Shown one piece after another: positions 14,878-22,892 of a DNA stretch of 47,023 bases. The first letter of the stretch is position 1. Each line of letters starts with the position of its first letter. The stretch spans positions 1 to 47,023 of the forward strand of contig DAHXLX010000019.1 of assembly GCA_027365775.1 (NCBI GenBank), read 5' to 3'. The notes below the pieces were generated by a model, which was not told the origin of the DNA, made no database searches, and saw only the letters and a list, made by a program, of their open reading frames with translations. A program made the position numbers and the translations under genes. The stretch is from Candidatus Saccharimonadota bacterium (GTDB lineage: Bacteria; Patescibacteriota; Saccharimonadia; Saccharimonadales; UBA4665).

Positions 14878-16539
14878 CTACTGAGGTGTTGGCGGCGATG
14901 GCGGCAAAAAGTCGGGTGGAACTAACGGCGGCGGAACTTTCGGCGCCGCATTAGCATCATCGATTGACTCCTCCTCGTCATGATTATCTATTTCGAATTT
15001 ATCTGGATTGAAAGATAACGGGTTGTTATTGCCATCTACCGGTTTCGGAAGTGGAATCCCGGACTCGGCAGCCTGGGAGCTCGTCTGCCCGCCGGTTAAT
15101 GACGGGACATTTGCATAGGCGTCTTCTACCTGATCCCGGATGCTGGCAAGATGCGGGCTGCCGACAGCCTCTTCTATCTCTGTTAGCGTTTGTGCGTCCT
15201 GGTTATCGGCTTGGCTTGGTGGAGCTGACGGAGATGGTCCGGCGGGCGGCTGAGTGGTTGGACTTTCTGGTTGACCGGTCGGTTCAACTTTCTCGTCATC
15301 AGATTTATCACTGCTTTGTCCGTCAGCTGCATGATCATAGAGTTGCGAACTATCTACCGGTGGCAAGCTCAGCGGATCGGTGATTGGCTCTTCAGCCATA
15401 CTATCTGATGACGTATTGGCGCTGAAAGCTGCATTTACGCTCGGTGGTTCAATGACCATTCTTTGATGAGTCCGTTCTGCCGGTGCCGCTTGCTCGGTGG
15501 CTGGCACCGTTAATTCGGTTTCCGGCTCGGTTTGGTTGGGCTGTGGCGGTGAAGGTTCGTTAGGTGCCGGCGTGGGCTCTTCCGGTTCGTCAGTCAGAGA
15601 TTCGGCAACCTCCGCTGATCCGTTGGCTGTGTTTGATTCATTATTTTCGGGCTCGGTTTCCGGTTGCTCCGCATCTGATTTGTCACTATCCTTGTCGTGC
15701 TCAATTTCCAGCGTACCGTCATCCGGTTTAGCCGCAACTTCTGCCGGGGATTGTTTGTCCGCCACTTCTTTTGATTGGTCTGCTGCCATCTGTTGCTGGG
15801 CGCTATTGAGCTTGTCGGCGATAAGCTGTTGGTTGGCGCCGGCACTCATCATTTCAGCGGCTATGCTCATCGTGTGGGGCGAGGTCTTGTTATTGCTGAA
15901 ACGATCGGTTTCCGCCACTACTCCGGTCAACAAAGCCGTGGCAATCTGTGCGTCAATTTGATTCGGCTGGAGAGTCTTGCAAAGCTCATAAACCAGCTCG
16001 CTTAAGCTGCTGGCCGATGGATCATGCCAATTGATTGAACCCAAACCGCCGTCCTGAGTTAGGTTGATCGTAGCCACGGTAGCATCATGGAGAATCTTAC
16101 CGTGCGACACGATGGCAGTATCCAGGTCTGCTTGGGAAGTAACGCCTAATGCAACGATTACATCAACATTAAAATCTCCCTGGCTAAATTCCAGGTCATC
16201 AGCCGTCAGATTTGTTCGGTACGGTGTAATAAATATTTTGACGAGTTTATCTTCAACCTTGTAACGAAGTTTGTCAGCTTTGCTCTTATCCAAAGCGATA
16301 ATGAAATCACGCAAGCTATCTGCCGATTTGGAGAATGTGGCTTCAGGCTGCAGAAACTCCAGTGCGTTTGGTATCTCGCCGCTAAACACCGCTGTTGCAT
16401 GTTTACCGATTTTGTTTAGCCACAAAGACAAGCCAAGACAGGCGGACAACTGATCGACACTTGGGTTGCTACTGACGGTAACCAATATATTGGTGGCTGC
16501 TTGTAGTTTTCCCGATAACTGATTCTTTACGTCTTCCAT
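14878..16539 (-). CDS. DHH-superfamily (NrnA-like) protein with degenerate active site and long disordered tail
   Basis: Residues 1-245 follow the DHH phosphoesterase fold: S-S-N-P-S-V-D-Q-L-S-A-C-L-G-L where active NrnA has N-P-D-x-D, and S-A-S-S-L-S-E-L-V-Y-E-L (175-186). Then come L-L-T-G-V-V-A-E-T-D-R-F and I-A-A-E-M-M-S-A-G-A-N-Q-Q-L-I. The signature D-H-H is replaced by T161-Q-D, and one Asp of D-x-D is Ser27, so hydrolysis is unlikely. Residues about 250-553 are acidic, Pro/Glu/Gln/Ser-rich and probably disordered, replacing the DHHA1 domain. The position before truB matches nrnA in other bacteria. A structural or RNA-scaffold role is inference. Confidence 0.7.
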   Translation of the reverse strand: MEDVKNQLSGKLQAATNILVTVSSNPSVDQLSACLGLSLWLNKIGKHATAVFSGEIPNALEFLQPEATFSKSADSLRDFIIALDKSKADKLRYKVEDKLVKIFITPYRTNLTADDLEFSQGDFNVDVIVALGVTSQADLDTAIVSHGKILHDATVATINLTQDGGLGSINWHDPSASSLSELVYELCKTLQPNQIDAQIATALLTGVVAETDRFSNNKTSPHTMSIAAEMMSAGANQQLIADKLNSAQQQMAADQSKEVADKQSPAEVAAKPDDGTLEIEHDKDSDKSDAEQPETEPENNESNTANGSAEVAESLTDEPEEPTPAPNEPSPPQPNQTEPETELTVPATEQAAPAERTHQRMVIEPPSVNAAFSANTSSDSMAEEPITDPLSLPPVDSSQLYDHAADGQSSDKSDDEKVEPTGQPESPTTQPPAGPSPSAPPSQADNQDAQTLTEIEEAVGSPHLASIRDQVEDAYANVPSLTGGQTSSQAAESGIPLPKPVDGNNNPLSFNPDKFEIDNHDEEESIDDANAAPKVPPPLVPPDFLPPSPPTPQ

Positions 16540-16609
16540 TTTTATTTTTTATTTTTAAAGTAACTTAAACATGATACTAGCATAATTTCTACCTTCTGTC
16601 GATATGCAT

Positions 16610-16638
16610 TTGCAAAGACTATACTACCCCTGTATAGT
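16610..16638 (+). promoter_or_regulatory. rpsT promoter (TTGCAA-17-TATAGT)
   Basis: TTGCAA at 16610-16615 and TATAGT at 16633-16638 are separated by 17 bp. The leader to the rpsT ATG is about 28 nt and carries only a weak purine tract, GAGAAAAAT. Confidence 0.75.
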
Positions 16639-16673
16639 TATTAGCCGTAATTAAATTAACTTATGAGAAAAAT

Positions 16674-16994
16674 ATGCCCATAATCAAATCTGCCAGAAAA
16701 CGAGTTAGGGTCGCTCACCGGGCGTCCGTGCGTAACAGCAAAACCAAACGTAGCCTGAAGTCAGCATTGAAATTGTTAAGCGCCAAGCCGTCCACCAAAG
16801 CACATGCATCCGCCCAAAGCAAAATCGACACAGCAGTCAAGAAGGGTGTTATCAGTCGAAACAAGGCTGCCAGACTGAAATCACGTGCAGCCGCCAAGGC
16901 CAAGGCCGCTAACCTAAAATTTAGCGGTGCTAGGAAAACCACAGCCGCCAAAAAAACCACTACCAAAAGTTCGACCCGGCCAAAGAAGTCCTAA
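16674..16994 (+). CDS. rpsT: 30S ribosomal protein S20
   Basis: This 106-residue, very basic three-helix protein matches S20: P-I-I-K-S-A-R-K-R-V-R at the N-terminus, K-R-S-L-K-S-A-L-K, then I-D-T-A-V-K-K-G-V-I-S-R-N-K-A-A-R-L-K-S-R. It has an added Lys/Thr/Ala tail (about 85-106). S20 binds 16S rRNA early and also stabilises helix 44. It is monocistronic behind its own promoter. It overlaps the convergent holA gene by four bases (16991-16994), the two stops sharing the sequence CTAA. Confidence 0.96.
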   Translation: MPIIKSARKRVRVAHRASVRNSKTKRSLKSALKLLSAKPSTKAHASAQSKIDTAVKKGVISRNKAARLKSRAAAKAKAANLKFSGARKTTAAKKTTTKSSTRPKKS

Positions 16995-17908
16995 TAATTC
17001 AGCAGCCAGACAAGCAGCGCTTCATCGGCGTCGACCGGCTTGGTTTTAATTTTCAAGTCAATATCGAGCAACTTATCGACTCGTTCGTCCAATTCGGATG
17101 CCGAGATACCGGACGTTAACCGTGCCGCCTTGATGATATTCCTGGGATTTGAACCTAGGTCTCTGGCAATATCGTCATTGCTCTTGCCTCTCGCTGCCTT
17201 AACCGCCGCCAATAAATGAAGTTGCCAAGCCAAAAGACCGATAATTTGTTTGGTGTCAACTCCTAAACTACGTTGCTCTTCGTAAAGCATAAGCGTCTGT
17301 AGTCTGTGCCTTTCAAATACCGACTCGACCAGATCGAAAATATCGCTTTGCGGACTCGGTTCGACCAACAAATCGATTATGTCTTTGTTAATTTCGGTGT
17401 CGTAGAGAAGGAGTTTATCCAGCTCATTGACCAATAACTGCTGGTTCGAGCCGGCCTGATCGATCAGATACTTCGCATCAGCCCGTGACAGTCTGGCGCC
17501 TCTTAGCTTTGCTTCGGCGGCTAACCAGTTGGCCAGACTATCCGTTGGCAATTCATGAAAAACTTTAAAAACCGTCTGCCGTTTCAGTCGTGAGTAAAGC
17601 TTGGATCGTTTATCGATCTTAGGTTCAACGATAATTAACTGTAGATCGTCGCCTGATAAGTGGATAAGTTCCTCTATTCTATCCGACAATTTCAAGTTTT
17701 TTACGACGCCCTTTAGAATAATCAACTTACCGAGAGAGAAGAGAGAAGTCGACGTGGAGCGTGCTAATACTTCTTCGGTATCCAGTTCTTCGGCATCCAG
17801 CCGTTCAATGCCGATTGCTCCGTACTTCTCGGTAAAAGCTTCGATTAGCCGATTAAGTTCACGGTTGATGAGATATGAGTTACTCCCGCTTAAAGTTATG
17901 GCTGCCAT
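16991..17908 (-). CDS. holA: DNA polymerase III delta subunit
   Basis: The 305-residue clamp-loader subunit opens the beta clamp. The N-terminal AAA-like domain (about 1-140) includes S-T-S-L-F-S-L-G-K-L-I-I-L-K-G and L-Q-L-I-I-V-E-P-K-I-D-K-R-S-K-L-Y, typical of delta. The middle has L-I-D-Q-A-G-S-N-Q-Q-L-L-V-N-E-L-D-K-L. The C-terminal collar domain contains L-A-W-Q-L-H-L-L and the D-A-D-E-A-L-L-V-W-L-L end. Delta has no functional P-loop, and none is seen here. A TATAAT overlaps the mutM stop 11 bp before the ATG. The rpsT-holA neighbourhood is common. Confidence 0.92.
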   Translation of the reverse strand: MAAITLSGSNSYLINRELNRLIEAFTEKYGAIGIERLDAEELDTEEVLARSTSTSLFSLGKLIILKGVVKNLKLSDRIEELIHLSGDDLQLIIVEPKIDKRSKLYSRLKRQTVFKVFHELPTDSLANWLAAEAKLRGARLSRADAKYLIDQAGSNQQLLVNELDKLLLYDTEINKDIIDLLVEPSPQSDIFDLVESVFERHRLQTLMLYEEQRSLGVDTKQIIGLLAWQLHLLAAVKAARGKSNDDIARDLGSNPRNIIKAARLTSGISASELDERVDKLLDIDLKIKTKPVDADEALLVWLLNY

Positions 17909-17920
17909 GACTGCTTTCGA

Positions 17921-18811
17921 TTATATACTGCTGCGTCGACCGGGAATTTTTTGGCAATGCGGACAATAGTGCGTACCCCTGCCGGCAAGCCTGGTTTTCA
18001 CTATGGCTTTGCGGCATCGCGGACAAGGTTGGCTTTCCCGGCGAAACACACTGGCAAATTCCAGATAGCTTCCCCTTCTGCCTTCGGCGTCCACATAATT
18101 CCGATCGGTTGATCCACCTTTTCGCAGACTAAGATTCAGTACCTCTCTGATCGAACGATGAAGATTTCGGTAATCCCTTACCTTTAGTGCACCGACCGGA
18201 GTAGCCGGATTTATCTTAGCGCTCCATAAGCTTTCGTCGGCGTATATATTACCAATGCCGGCAATTATGTGCTGATCCATTATTGCCGGCTTAATCGCGC
18301 TGCGAGCCCGCCGGGACAAGCTGTCTCTCAACATCTGCCAAGTAAAGTTGTCAGCTAAAGGTTCCGGACCCAAATTTTTAAAGAAATCCTGTTCTTTTAT
18401 TGCTGCTGTGGGCCATAGCTTCATCCAGCCGAATTTACGCTGATCATTAAAATACAGCTTGCTGCCATCATTGAATGAGAGTATTACCCTGGTGGTTTTG
18501 TCGGGCAATTTATCGACAAGCGAGGTGGAAGGATGTCCACCGCCAAAATGAATACTTTCGCCGTCATAAACCAATTGGCCGGTCATCTTCAGGTGTGTTA
18601 TTAAACTATACCCGCTGCTTAGCTCAAGTATTAGGACTTTGGCCCGGCGCTCGATTGTTGTCACGCTGGCACCGACTAAAAACCTTCTTACTTCAGCGCT
18701 GGAATTGGGAAAGCTTTTGGGTGTATCAAATACGACTTTTGTAATCGGCTTATCCAAAACCAGCCGCGATAATCCGCGCCTAATAGTTTCTACCTCTGGC
18801 AGTTCCGGCAT
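17921..18811 (-). CDS. mutM: Formamidopyrimidine-DNA glycosylase
   Basis: The 296-residue bifunctional glycosylase/AP lyase removes 8-oxoguanine and formamidopyrimidines. It has the catalytic N-terminal P2-E-L-P-E-V-E-T-I. The beta-sandwich contains the lesion-side K (L-I-T-H-L-K-M-T-G-Q-L). The H2TH motif is visible as I-A-G-I-G-N-I-Y-A-D-E-S-L-W. A C-terminal zinc finger C-P-R-C...C-P-H-C closes the protein. It ends 12 bp before holA and may be co-transcribed with it. Its promoter -10 is shared with the divergent 78-residue gene. Confidence 0.97.
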   Translation of the reverse strand: MPELPEVETIRRGLSRLVLDKPITKVVFDTPKSFPNSSAEVRRFLVGASVTTIERRAKVLILELSSGYSLITHLKMTGQLVYDGESIHFGGGHPSTSLVDKLPDKTTRVILSFNDGSKLYFNDQRKFGWMKLWPTAAIKEQDFFKNLGPEPLADNFTWQMLRDSLSRRARSAIKPAIMDQHIIAGIGNIYADESLWSAKINPATPVGALKVRDYRNLHRSIREVLNLSLRKGGSTDRNYVDAEGRRGSYLEFASVFRRESQPCPRCRKAIVKTRLAGRGTHYCPHCQKIPGRRSSI

Positions 18812-18820
18812 AACACAGCT

Positions 18821-18828
18821 ATTATACT
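18821..18828. promoter_or_regulatory. Shared bidirectional -10 (ATTATACT) between mutM and the 78-residue gene
   Basis: ATTATACT reads TATAAT on the minus strand (18821-18826) and TATACT on the plus strand (18823-18828). mutM starts 9 bp downstream on the minus strand and the small gene 10 bp downstream on the plus strand. Both mRNAs would be leaderless or nearly so. No strong -35 is seen on either side. Confidence 0.5.
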
Positions 18829-18838
18829 AGTTAGGTCT

Positions 18839-19075
18839 ATGGATTCTATATCTGATATCCTCGCCAACAAGGACTTCTCGCAACCGGACGAAGTAACCGC
18901 CATCAAGGCGTACGTTGCCGCCAAATACAACCAGAATGTTACGGTTAGTATAAACAACCGGGAGATAACACTGTCCAGTCAGAGCGCCGCATTAATCGCC
19001 ACCCTACGGATGAACACGCCGGAACTTATTAAAGCGGCCGGCACCACGCGAAGAATAAGATTTCGTATCGGCTAA
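18839..19075 (+). CDS. Small protein resembling the DciA/DUF721 KH-like domain
   Basis: The 78-residue protein has a short helix, then V-T-V-S-I-N-N-R-E-I-T-L-S-S-Q-S-A-A-L-I-A-T-L-R (34-57) and a basic end R-R-I-R-F-R-I-G. This strand-strand-helix pattern with a nucleic-acid-like basic tail resembles the C-terminal half of DUF721/DciA-type proteins, which in other bacteria help load the replicative helicase. The resemblance is by eye and weak. It overlaps the convergent gene by four bases (CTAA). It is next to mutM and close to polA, which fits a DNA-related role but does not prove it. Confidence 0.55.
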   Translation: MDSISDILANKDFSQPDEVTAIKAYVAAKYNQNVTVSINNREITLSSQSAALIATLRMNTPELIKAAGTTRRIRFRIG

Positions 19076-19644
19076 ATATTAAGGCTTGACGTAAGGCTGT
19101 TGTAGTCCGGCACTTGGTTTTGGAATAAAGTAAGAGTTAGATTCAGGTTACCGTAAAAGGTGTGCGGATCGCCGTTGCACGTGTCGATCCAACGGCGTAC
19201 TTTTTGTGTGTTATTGACGTCAAACGAAAAGATGTAGCGATCGCCCGTTGGACAGTATCCGCTGGCTTGACTCAGATGTGGATCGTTGCGACCAAGCTCA
19301 AAGCCTGCGTATTCTAGTGATCGTAAAAAAACATGGAACGAAGCAACATCGTTAGCGTAGACTTTACTGGCGACAACTTTATCGTTATACCCTTGGAAAA
19401 CGTTGATCGTCGTTGAATAATTATTAATAACCACCTGAACTTGGTTGTGAAGCGATGGTGCATTAACCGGACCATCGATCAGCATTGCCACCTGGGCCGT
19501 TGGGTTATTGGCATATGCAGCAATCGGTGTCGTAGGCTTAGGCGCCGGTCCATGGTGGAATATAAGATACAAAACAACAATGACCAATATTATTGCCAGG
19601 CCAATGCCGAATAAAAACGGTATATTACGCTTCCCAAAATACAT
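19072..19644 (-). CDS. Single-pass membrane-anchored protein of unknown function
   Basis: The protein (190 residues from the ATG at 19644) has a basic N-terminus and one membrane helix (about 8-31). A Pro-rich linker and an extracytoplasmic domain of about 150 residues with two cysteines (in G-Y-C-P-T-G-D-R-Y and I-D-T-C-N-G-D) follow. No known family was recognised. The ATG at 19644 is chosen over 19650 because TTGCAA-17-TAATAT ends 6 bp before it. The two cysteines could form a disulfide outside the membrane. It overlaps the convergent 78-residue gene by four bases. Confidence 0.7.
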   Translation of the reverse strand: MYFGKRNIPFLFGIGLAIILVIVVLYLIFHHGPAPKPTTPIAAYANNPTAQVAMLIDGPVNAPSLHNQVQVVINNYSTTINVFQGYNDKVVASKVYANDVASFHVFLRSLEYAGFELGRNDPHLSQASGYCPTGDRYIFSFDVNNTQKVRRWIDTCNGDPHTFYGNLNLTLTLFQNQVPDYNSLTSSLNI

Positions 19645-19650
19645 GAACAT

Positions 19651-19679
19651 ATATTAACATAACCTTTTCCGTTTTGCAA
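19651..19679 (-). promoter_or_regulatory. Promoter TTGCAA-17-TAATAT for the membrane-anchored protein
   Basis: On the minus strand TTGCAA (19674-19679) and TAATAT (19651-19656) are 17 bp apart. The -10 box abuts the upstream ATG (19650) and lies 6 bp before the second in-frame ATG (19644), which supports the latter as start. Confidence 0.55.
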
Positions 19680-19780
19680 TATACTCGTACTGCTGGTTGA
19701 CGGCAGACTTATTCATGGCCCCAGAAAGACTAAAAAGTTTGGCCACCCGGACAACTAATGGGTTATACTAATTTGAAGCA

Positions 19781-20236
19781 ATGGGACTGAAACTTAAGTA
19801 CGAAACCGGTGTTGCTGCCTCTATCCAGTTCGTAATTGTTACCGTTATGAACTTCATTGACGGCGTTAGCGGGTCGATACATCAATGCACCAGCAATAGA
19901 AGCAGCTGCACCAGTAACATTGTTCTGGCATTGATATATTTTGTAGTCATATCCGTCTGTTTCGGCATACTAATGTTGGCCGGTTTTGCTGCCCAGGACC
20001 GTCGCAGTAAGCGTATCAGTCAGTTACTCATTATCGGCGAGGTTTTGGTATTATTAATCTCCCTCTATGGGTTAACGCATCAGAATTACTCTTTAATCGG
20101 TCGAATAAATAGTCTTGTCGACGGCATTACAGCATTATGGGTTTCCGCCTTGGCGTTCAAACTGATGAGAGCTAAGGGTGGCCGAATTAGACCGAGGCAT
20201 CGTATTCACCATAGCAATGACACACCTCAAAGCTGA
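19781..20236 (+). CDS. Membrane protein of unknown function, about four helices
   Basis: The 151-residue protein has hydrophobic stretches at about 10-28, 46-70, 80-98 and 107-127, followed by a basic His/Arg-rich tail. It has two cysteines in a short loop after helix 1 (C-T-S-N-R-S-S-C). No family was recognised. A TATACT lies 11 bp before the ATG. The TGA stop overlaps the 3' end of polA by 10 bp on the opposite strand. The topology looks like a small four-helix integral membrane protein; no function can be assigned. Confidence 0.65.
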   Translation: MGLKLKYETGVAASIQFVIVTVMNFIDGVSGSIHQCTSNRSSCTSNIVLALIYFVVISVCFGILMLAGFAAQDRRSKRISQLLIIGEVLVLLISLYGLTHQNYSLIGRINSLVDGITALWVSALAFKLMRAKGGRIRPRHRIHHSNDTPQS

Positions 20237-22872
20237 CCCCAATTATCCCCTATCGCAATATCTACGTCCAACCTGACCGGCAGTTCATAGACGTCTTGCA
20301 TTATCGTCTGCAATTTTTTAGCAACCATTTCCGCAACTTCCGTCGGACATTCGACCAGGATCGAATCATGTATCTGAAGCAACTGGCGACAATCATTATG
20401 CTGGGCAACAAGCATCTGCTCGCATTTGATCATCGCCAATTTCATGAGATCGGCTTCAGTGCCCTGGATCGGCATATTTATAGCTGCCCTTTCAGCAGCT
20501 GATCGGATAGCAAAATTTCTGGAATGAATATCCGGCATTGGCCGGCGGCGACCGAACAAAGTTTCGACATAACCCTGTTCTCTGGCTCGTTTAAGTACCC
20601 GGTCCATATAATCAAATAACGGCTGGCGCAGTGCTTTATATTTATCGATGAAGGCAGCGGCCTGTTCCCTGGTCATACCGGTTGCAATGCTTAAGCCGTG
20701 CGGGCTCATACCGTACAGGATGCCGAAGTTGATAGTCTTGGCAGTCGAGCGCATCTGCTTGGTTACGTCCTCCGGTTTACGTCCGTAAACTTCGGCAGCT
20801 GTCGCCAGATGAATATCGGCACCTCGATTGAACATATCGATTAATCCCCGGTCTTTAGCTAGAACCGCTGCCAGTCTTAACTCGAATTGTGAATAGTCGG
20901 CACTGATCAGTCGCTTACCCTTACCAGCGATAAACGCTGTACGAATGCGTCTGCCCAGATCAGTCCGGATCGGTATGTTTTGCAAGTTCGGATCGGTGCT
21001 GCTTAAGCGACCGGTTTGGGCAATCGTTAGATTGAATGTAGTATGTAAACGATTGTGTTCGTCTACCTGTTTAGGTAAGGTGTCGACATATGTATTCTTC
21101 AGCTTGGCAATCTCCCGGTAACGACTTATAGCATCGATTATCGGGTGTAAGCCGCGTAATTTATCCAGCTCCGAAGCCGCGGTACTGAACCCACTTTTAC
21201 CTCGTTTAATACCTGTTATATCTAGCTTTAATTTATCAAATAGTATATTGGCCAGTTGGCTGGGGCTACCGATATTGAATTCCTGATCGGCATAGCCATA
21301 GATTTCTTGTTCGACGTCGGACAAAAGGTCATCAATTTCAGCGCTGAATCTGTTTAAGTATTCAGTATCCAGCTCGATACCGGCCAGCTCCATGCGAGCG
21401 AGTATCGGTATAATCGGCCATTCAATGGTTCTCACCAGTCGCGGAAATGCCTTGACTTCGGCCAATTGTTTAATCTGCTTTTGTTTCAGCGAAGTAATCA
21501 AATTGATGATAATTGGGCATAAGCTGACAAATTCGTCATCACCGGCTACCTCCAGCTGTTTACCCTGATAGTTAAGATCAGCTTGAGCCATCTCGGTCAA
21601 TGTTTGTTCGCGGCGGAGACTGTTTAACACAAACCCGGCAATAAGCGTGTCGTGAGCCACCGGTGGCGGATTCAAGCCCAGGCTTATGAGCAGCTTGATT
21701 GATGATTTTAAGTTATGCCCAACCAGTGGCGGTAAGCCAGATAAAAAACTTGTCAGCGCCACACGGCTAAGTTTGCCGAGATTAAGCACATATATAGATT
21801 TATTATCCGTACTCAGGACTAGGTATTTCGGTTGCTTGCCGTCTTCGCCGGCGGTACGACTGGCTATAACAACTTCGCCACCTGCAAGTTCCAAACCGTT
21901 AAGCTGCCGGTCGTTGTCAATTAAAATGCAGTTGCCGGGTATTTTGTGGTTGATTGAATATTCAATCTGGCTGTCTGCCATCTTCGCACTCAGTACTTCC
22001 GGTAGCTGTCTGAGCAGACTACGGAACTGCAGCTTTTGCAATAATCTCGCTAATTCGCCGACATCAGCCCGGCTACCATCGGTTTCATCAAGTTTCAGCT
22101 TGATCGGAGCATCGGTCCAGATTGAAGCCAGCTTTTTACTCAAGTAGGCCTTGTCTTTGCCGGCTATCAGTTTATGCTTAATTGATTCCGGCAGTAGTTC
22201 AAGGTTCTTATAGATGTTATCTAGCGTGTTATATTGCTTCAGCAGATTAATTGCCGTTTTCTCGCCAATCCCCGGTACTCCCGGCAAATTATCGGACGAA
22301 TCGCCTTTCAGCGCCTTTAAATCCAGAAACTGATGAACATTGATTCCGTACTTAGCTTCGAATGATGCCGGCGAGTACAACTCGATATGGCTAAGCCCGG
22401 TTTTTAACGCATAGACGTGCACATGCGAATCGATCAGCTGTAACATATCCAGATCCGAAGTTACAAGCATTGTCTCAATACCCATAGCCGTAGCCTGAAT
22501 AGCCAGCGTACCCATAATATCATCAGCTTCGTAATCGTCTAATTCATATAGCGGCCATCCGAAGGCGGCCAACAATTGATGGAGTATTGGTATTTGATCG
22601 TGAAAATCAGCCGGCGCCGGCTTGCGTCCGGCTTTATATTCCGGGTACAACTCAAGTCTTTTGCGGATATTGGTCTTGGGCTTATCCCAGGCCACAGCTA
22701 CGTAATCCGGCTTTAGTCGACGGATGACTTCAAGCGCCATAGTTGCGAAACCAAAAACACCACCAGTCGGTACTCCATCGTCTGTAGCCAGATTGGGCAT
22801 AGCATAGTAGCCACGGTAAAATACGCTTTTACCGTCAATAATCGCCAGTTTTTTCGGTTTTGCTTCCGGCAT
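20227..22872 (-). CDS. polA: DNA polymerase I
   Basis: The 881-residue protein has an N-terminal 5'-3' flap exonuclease (about 1-290, with D-Y-E-A-D-D-I-M-G-T-L and the helix-hairpin-helix L-P-G-V-P-G-I-G-E-K-T-A). A central vestigial 3'-5' exonuclease domain lacks the D-x-E motif, so it has no proofreading. The family A polymerase follows. Motif A is A-D-Y-S-Q-F-E-L-R (Phe where Ile is usual), and the O-helix is K-T-I-N-F-G-I-L-Y-G. Motif C is Q-I-H835-D836-S837, with Ser in place of the usual Glu. It fills gaps and removes RNA primers. It is the last gene of dnaG-rpoD-kinase-polA. Confidence 0.96.
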   Translation of the reverse strand: MPEAKPKKLAIIDGKSVFYRGYYAMPNLATDDGVPTGGVFGFATMALEVIRRLKPDYVAVAWDKPKTNIRKRLELYPEYKAGRKPAPADFHDQIPILHQLLAAFGWPLYELDDYEADDIMGTLAIQATAMGIETMLVTSDLDMLQLIDSHVHVYALKTGLSHIELYSPASFEAKYGINVHQFLDLKALKGDSSDNLPGVPGIGEKTAINLLKQYNTLDNIYKNLELLPESIKHKLIAGKDKAYLSKKLASIWTDAPIKLKLDETDGSRADVGELARLLQKLQFRSLLRQLPEVLSAKMADSQIEYSINHKIPGNCILIDNDRQLNGLELAGGEVVIASRTAGEDGKQPKYLVLSTDNKSIYVLNLGKLSRVALTSFLSGLPPLVGHNLKSSIKLLISLGLNPPPVAHDTLIAGFVLNSLRREQTLTEMAQADLNYQGKQLEVAGDDEFVSLCPIIINLITSLKQKQIKQLAEVKAFPRLVRTIEWPIIPILARMELAGIELDTEYLNRFSAEIDDLLSDVEQEIYGYADQEFNIGSPSQLANILFDKLKLDITGIKRGKSGFSTAASELDKLRGLHPIIDAISRYREIAKLKNTYVDTLPKQVDEHNRLHTTFNLTIAQTGRLSSTDPNLQNIPIRTDLGRRIRTAFIAGKGKRLISADYSQFELRLAAVLAKDRGLIDMFNRGADIHLATAAEVYGRKPEDVTKQMRSTAKTINFGILYGMSPHGLSIATGMTREQAAAFIDKYKALRQPLFDYMDRVLKRAREQGYVETLFGRRRPMPDIHSRNFAIRSAAERAAINMPIQGTEADLMKLAMIKCEQMLVAQHNDCRQLLQIHDSILVECPTEVAEMVAKKLQTIMQDVYELPVRLDVDIAIGDNWGQL

Positions 22873-22878
22873 GACTTT

Positions 22879-22884
22879 AGTATA
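22879..22884 (-). promoter_or_regulatory. -10 box TATACT six bp before polA
   Basis: TATACT (minus strand) ends 6 bp before the polA ATG in the 20-bp gap after the kinase gene, so polA may also be made from a leaderless transcript. The -35 region is not convincing. Confidence 0.4.
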
Positions 22885-22892
22885 GTCCAGCG

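Noticed and set aside
15497-15961. 154-codon plus-strand frame opposite the DHH-like gene
   Set aside because: Ser/Gly/Ala-rich sequence produced by the complement of the low-complexity acidic tail; no start signals or family features.
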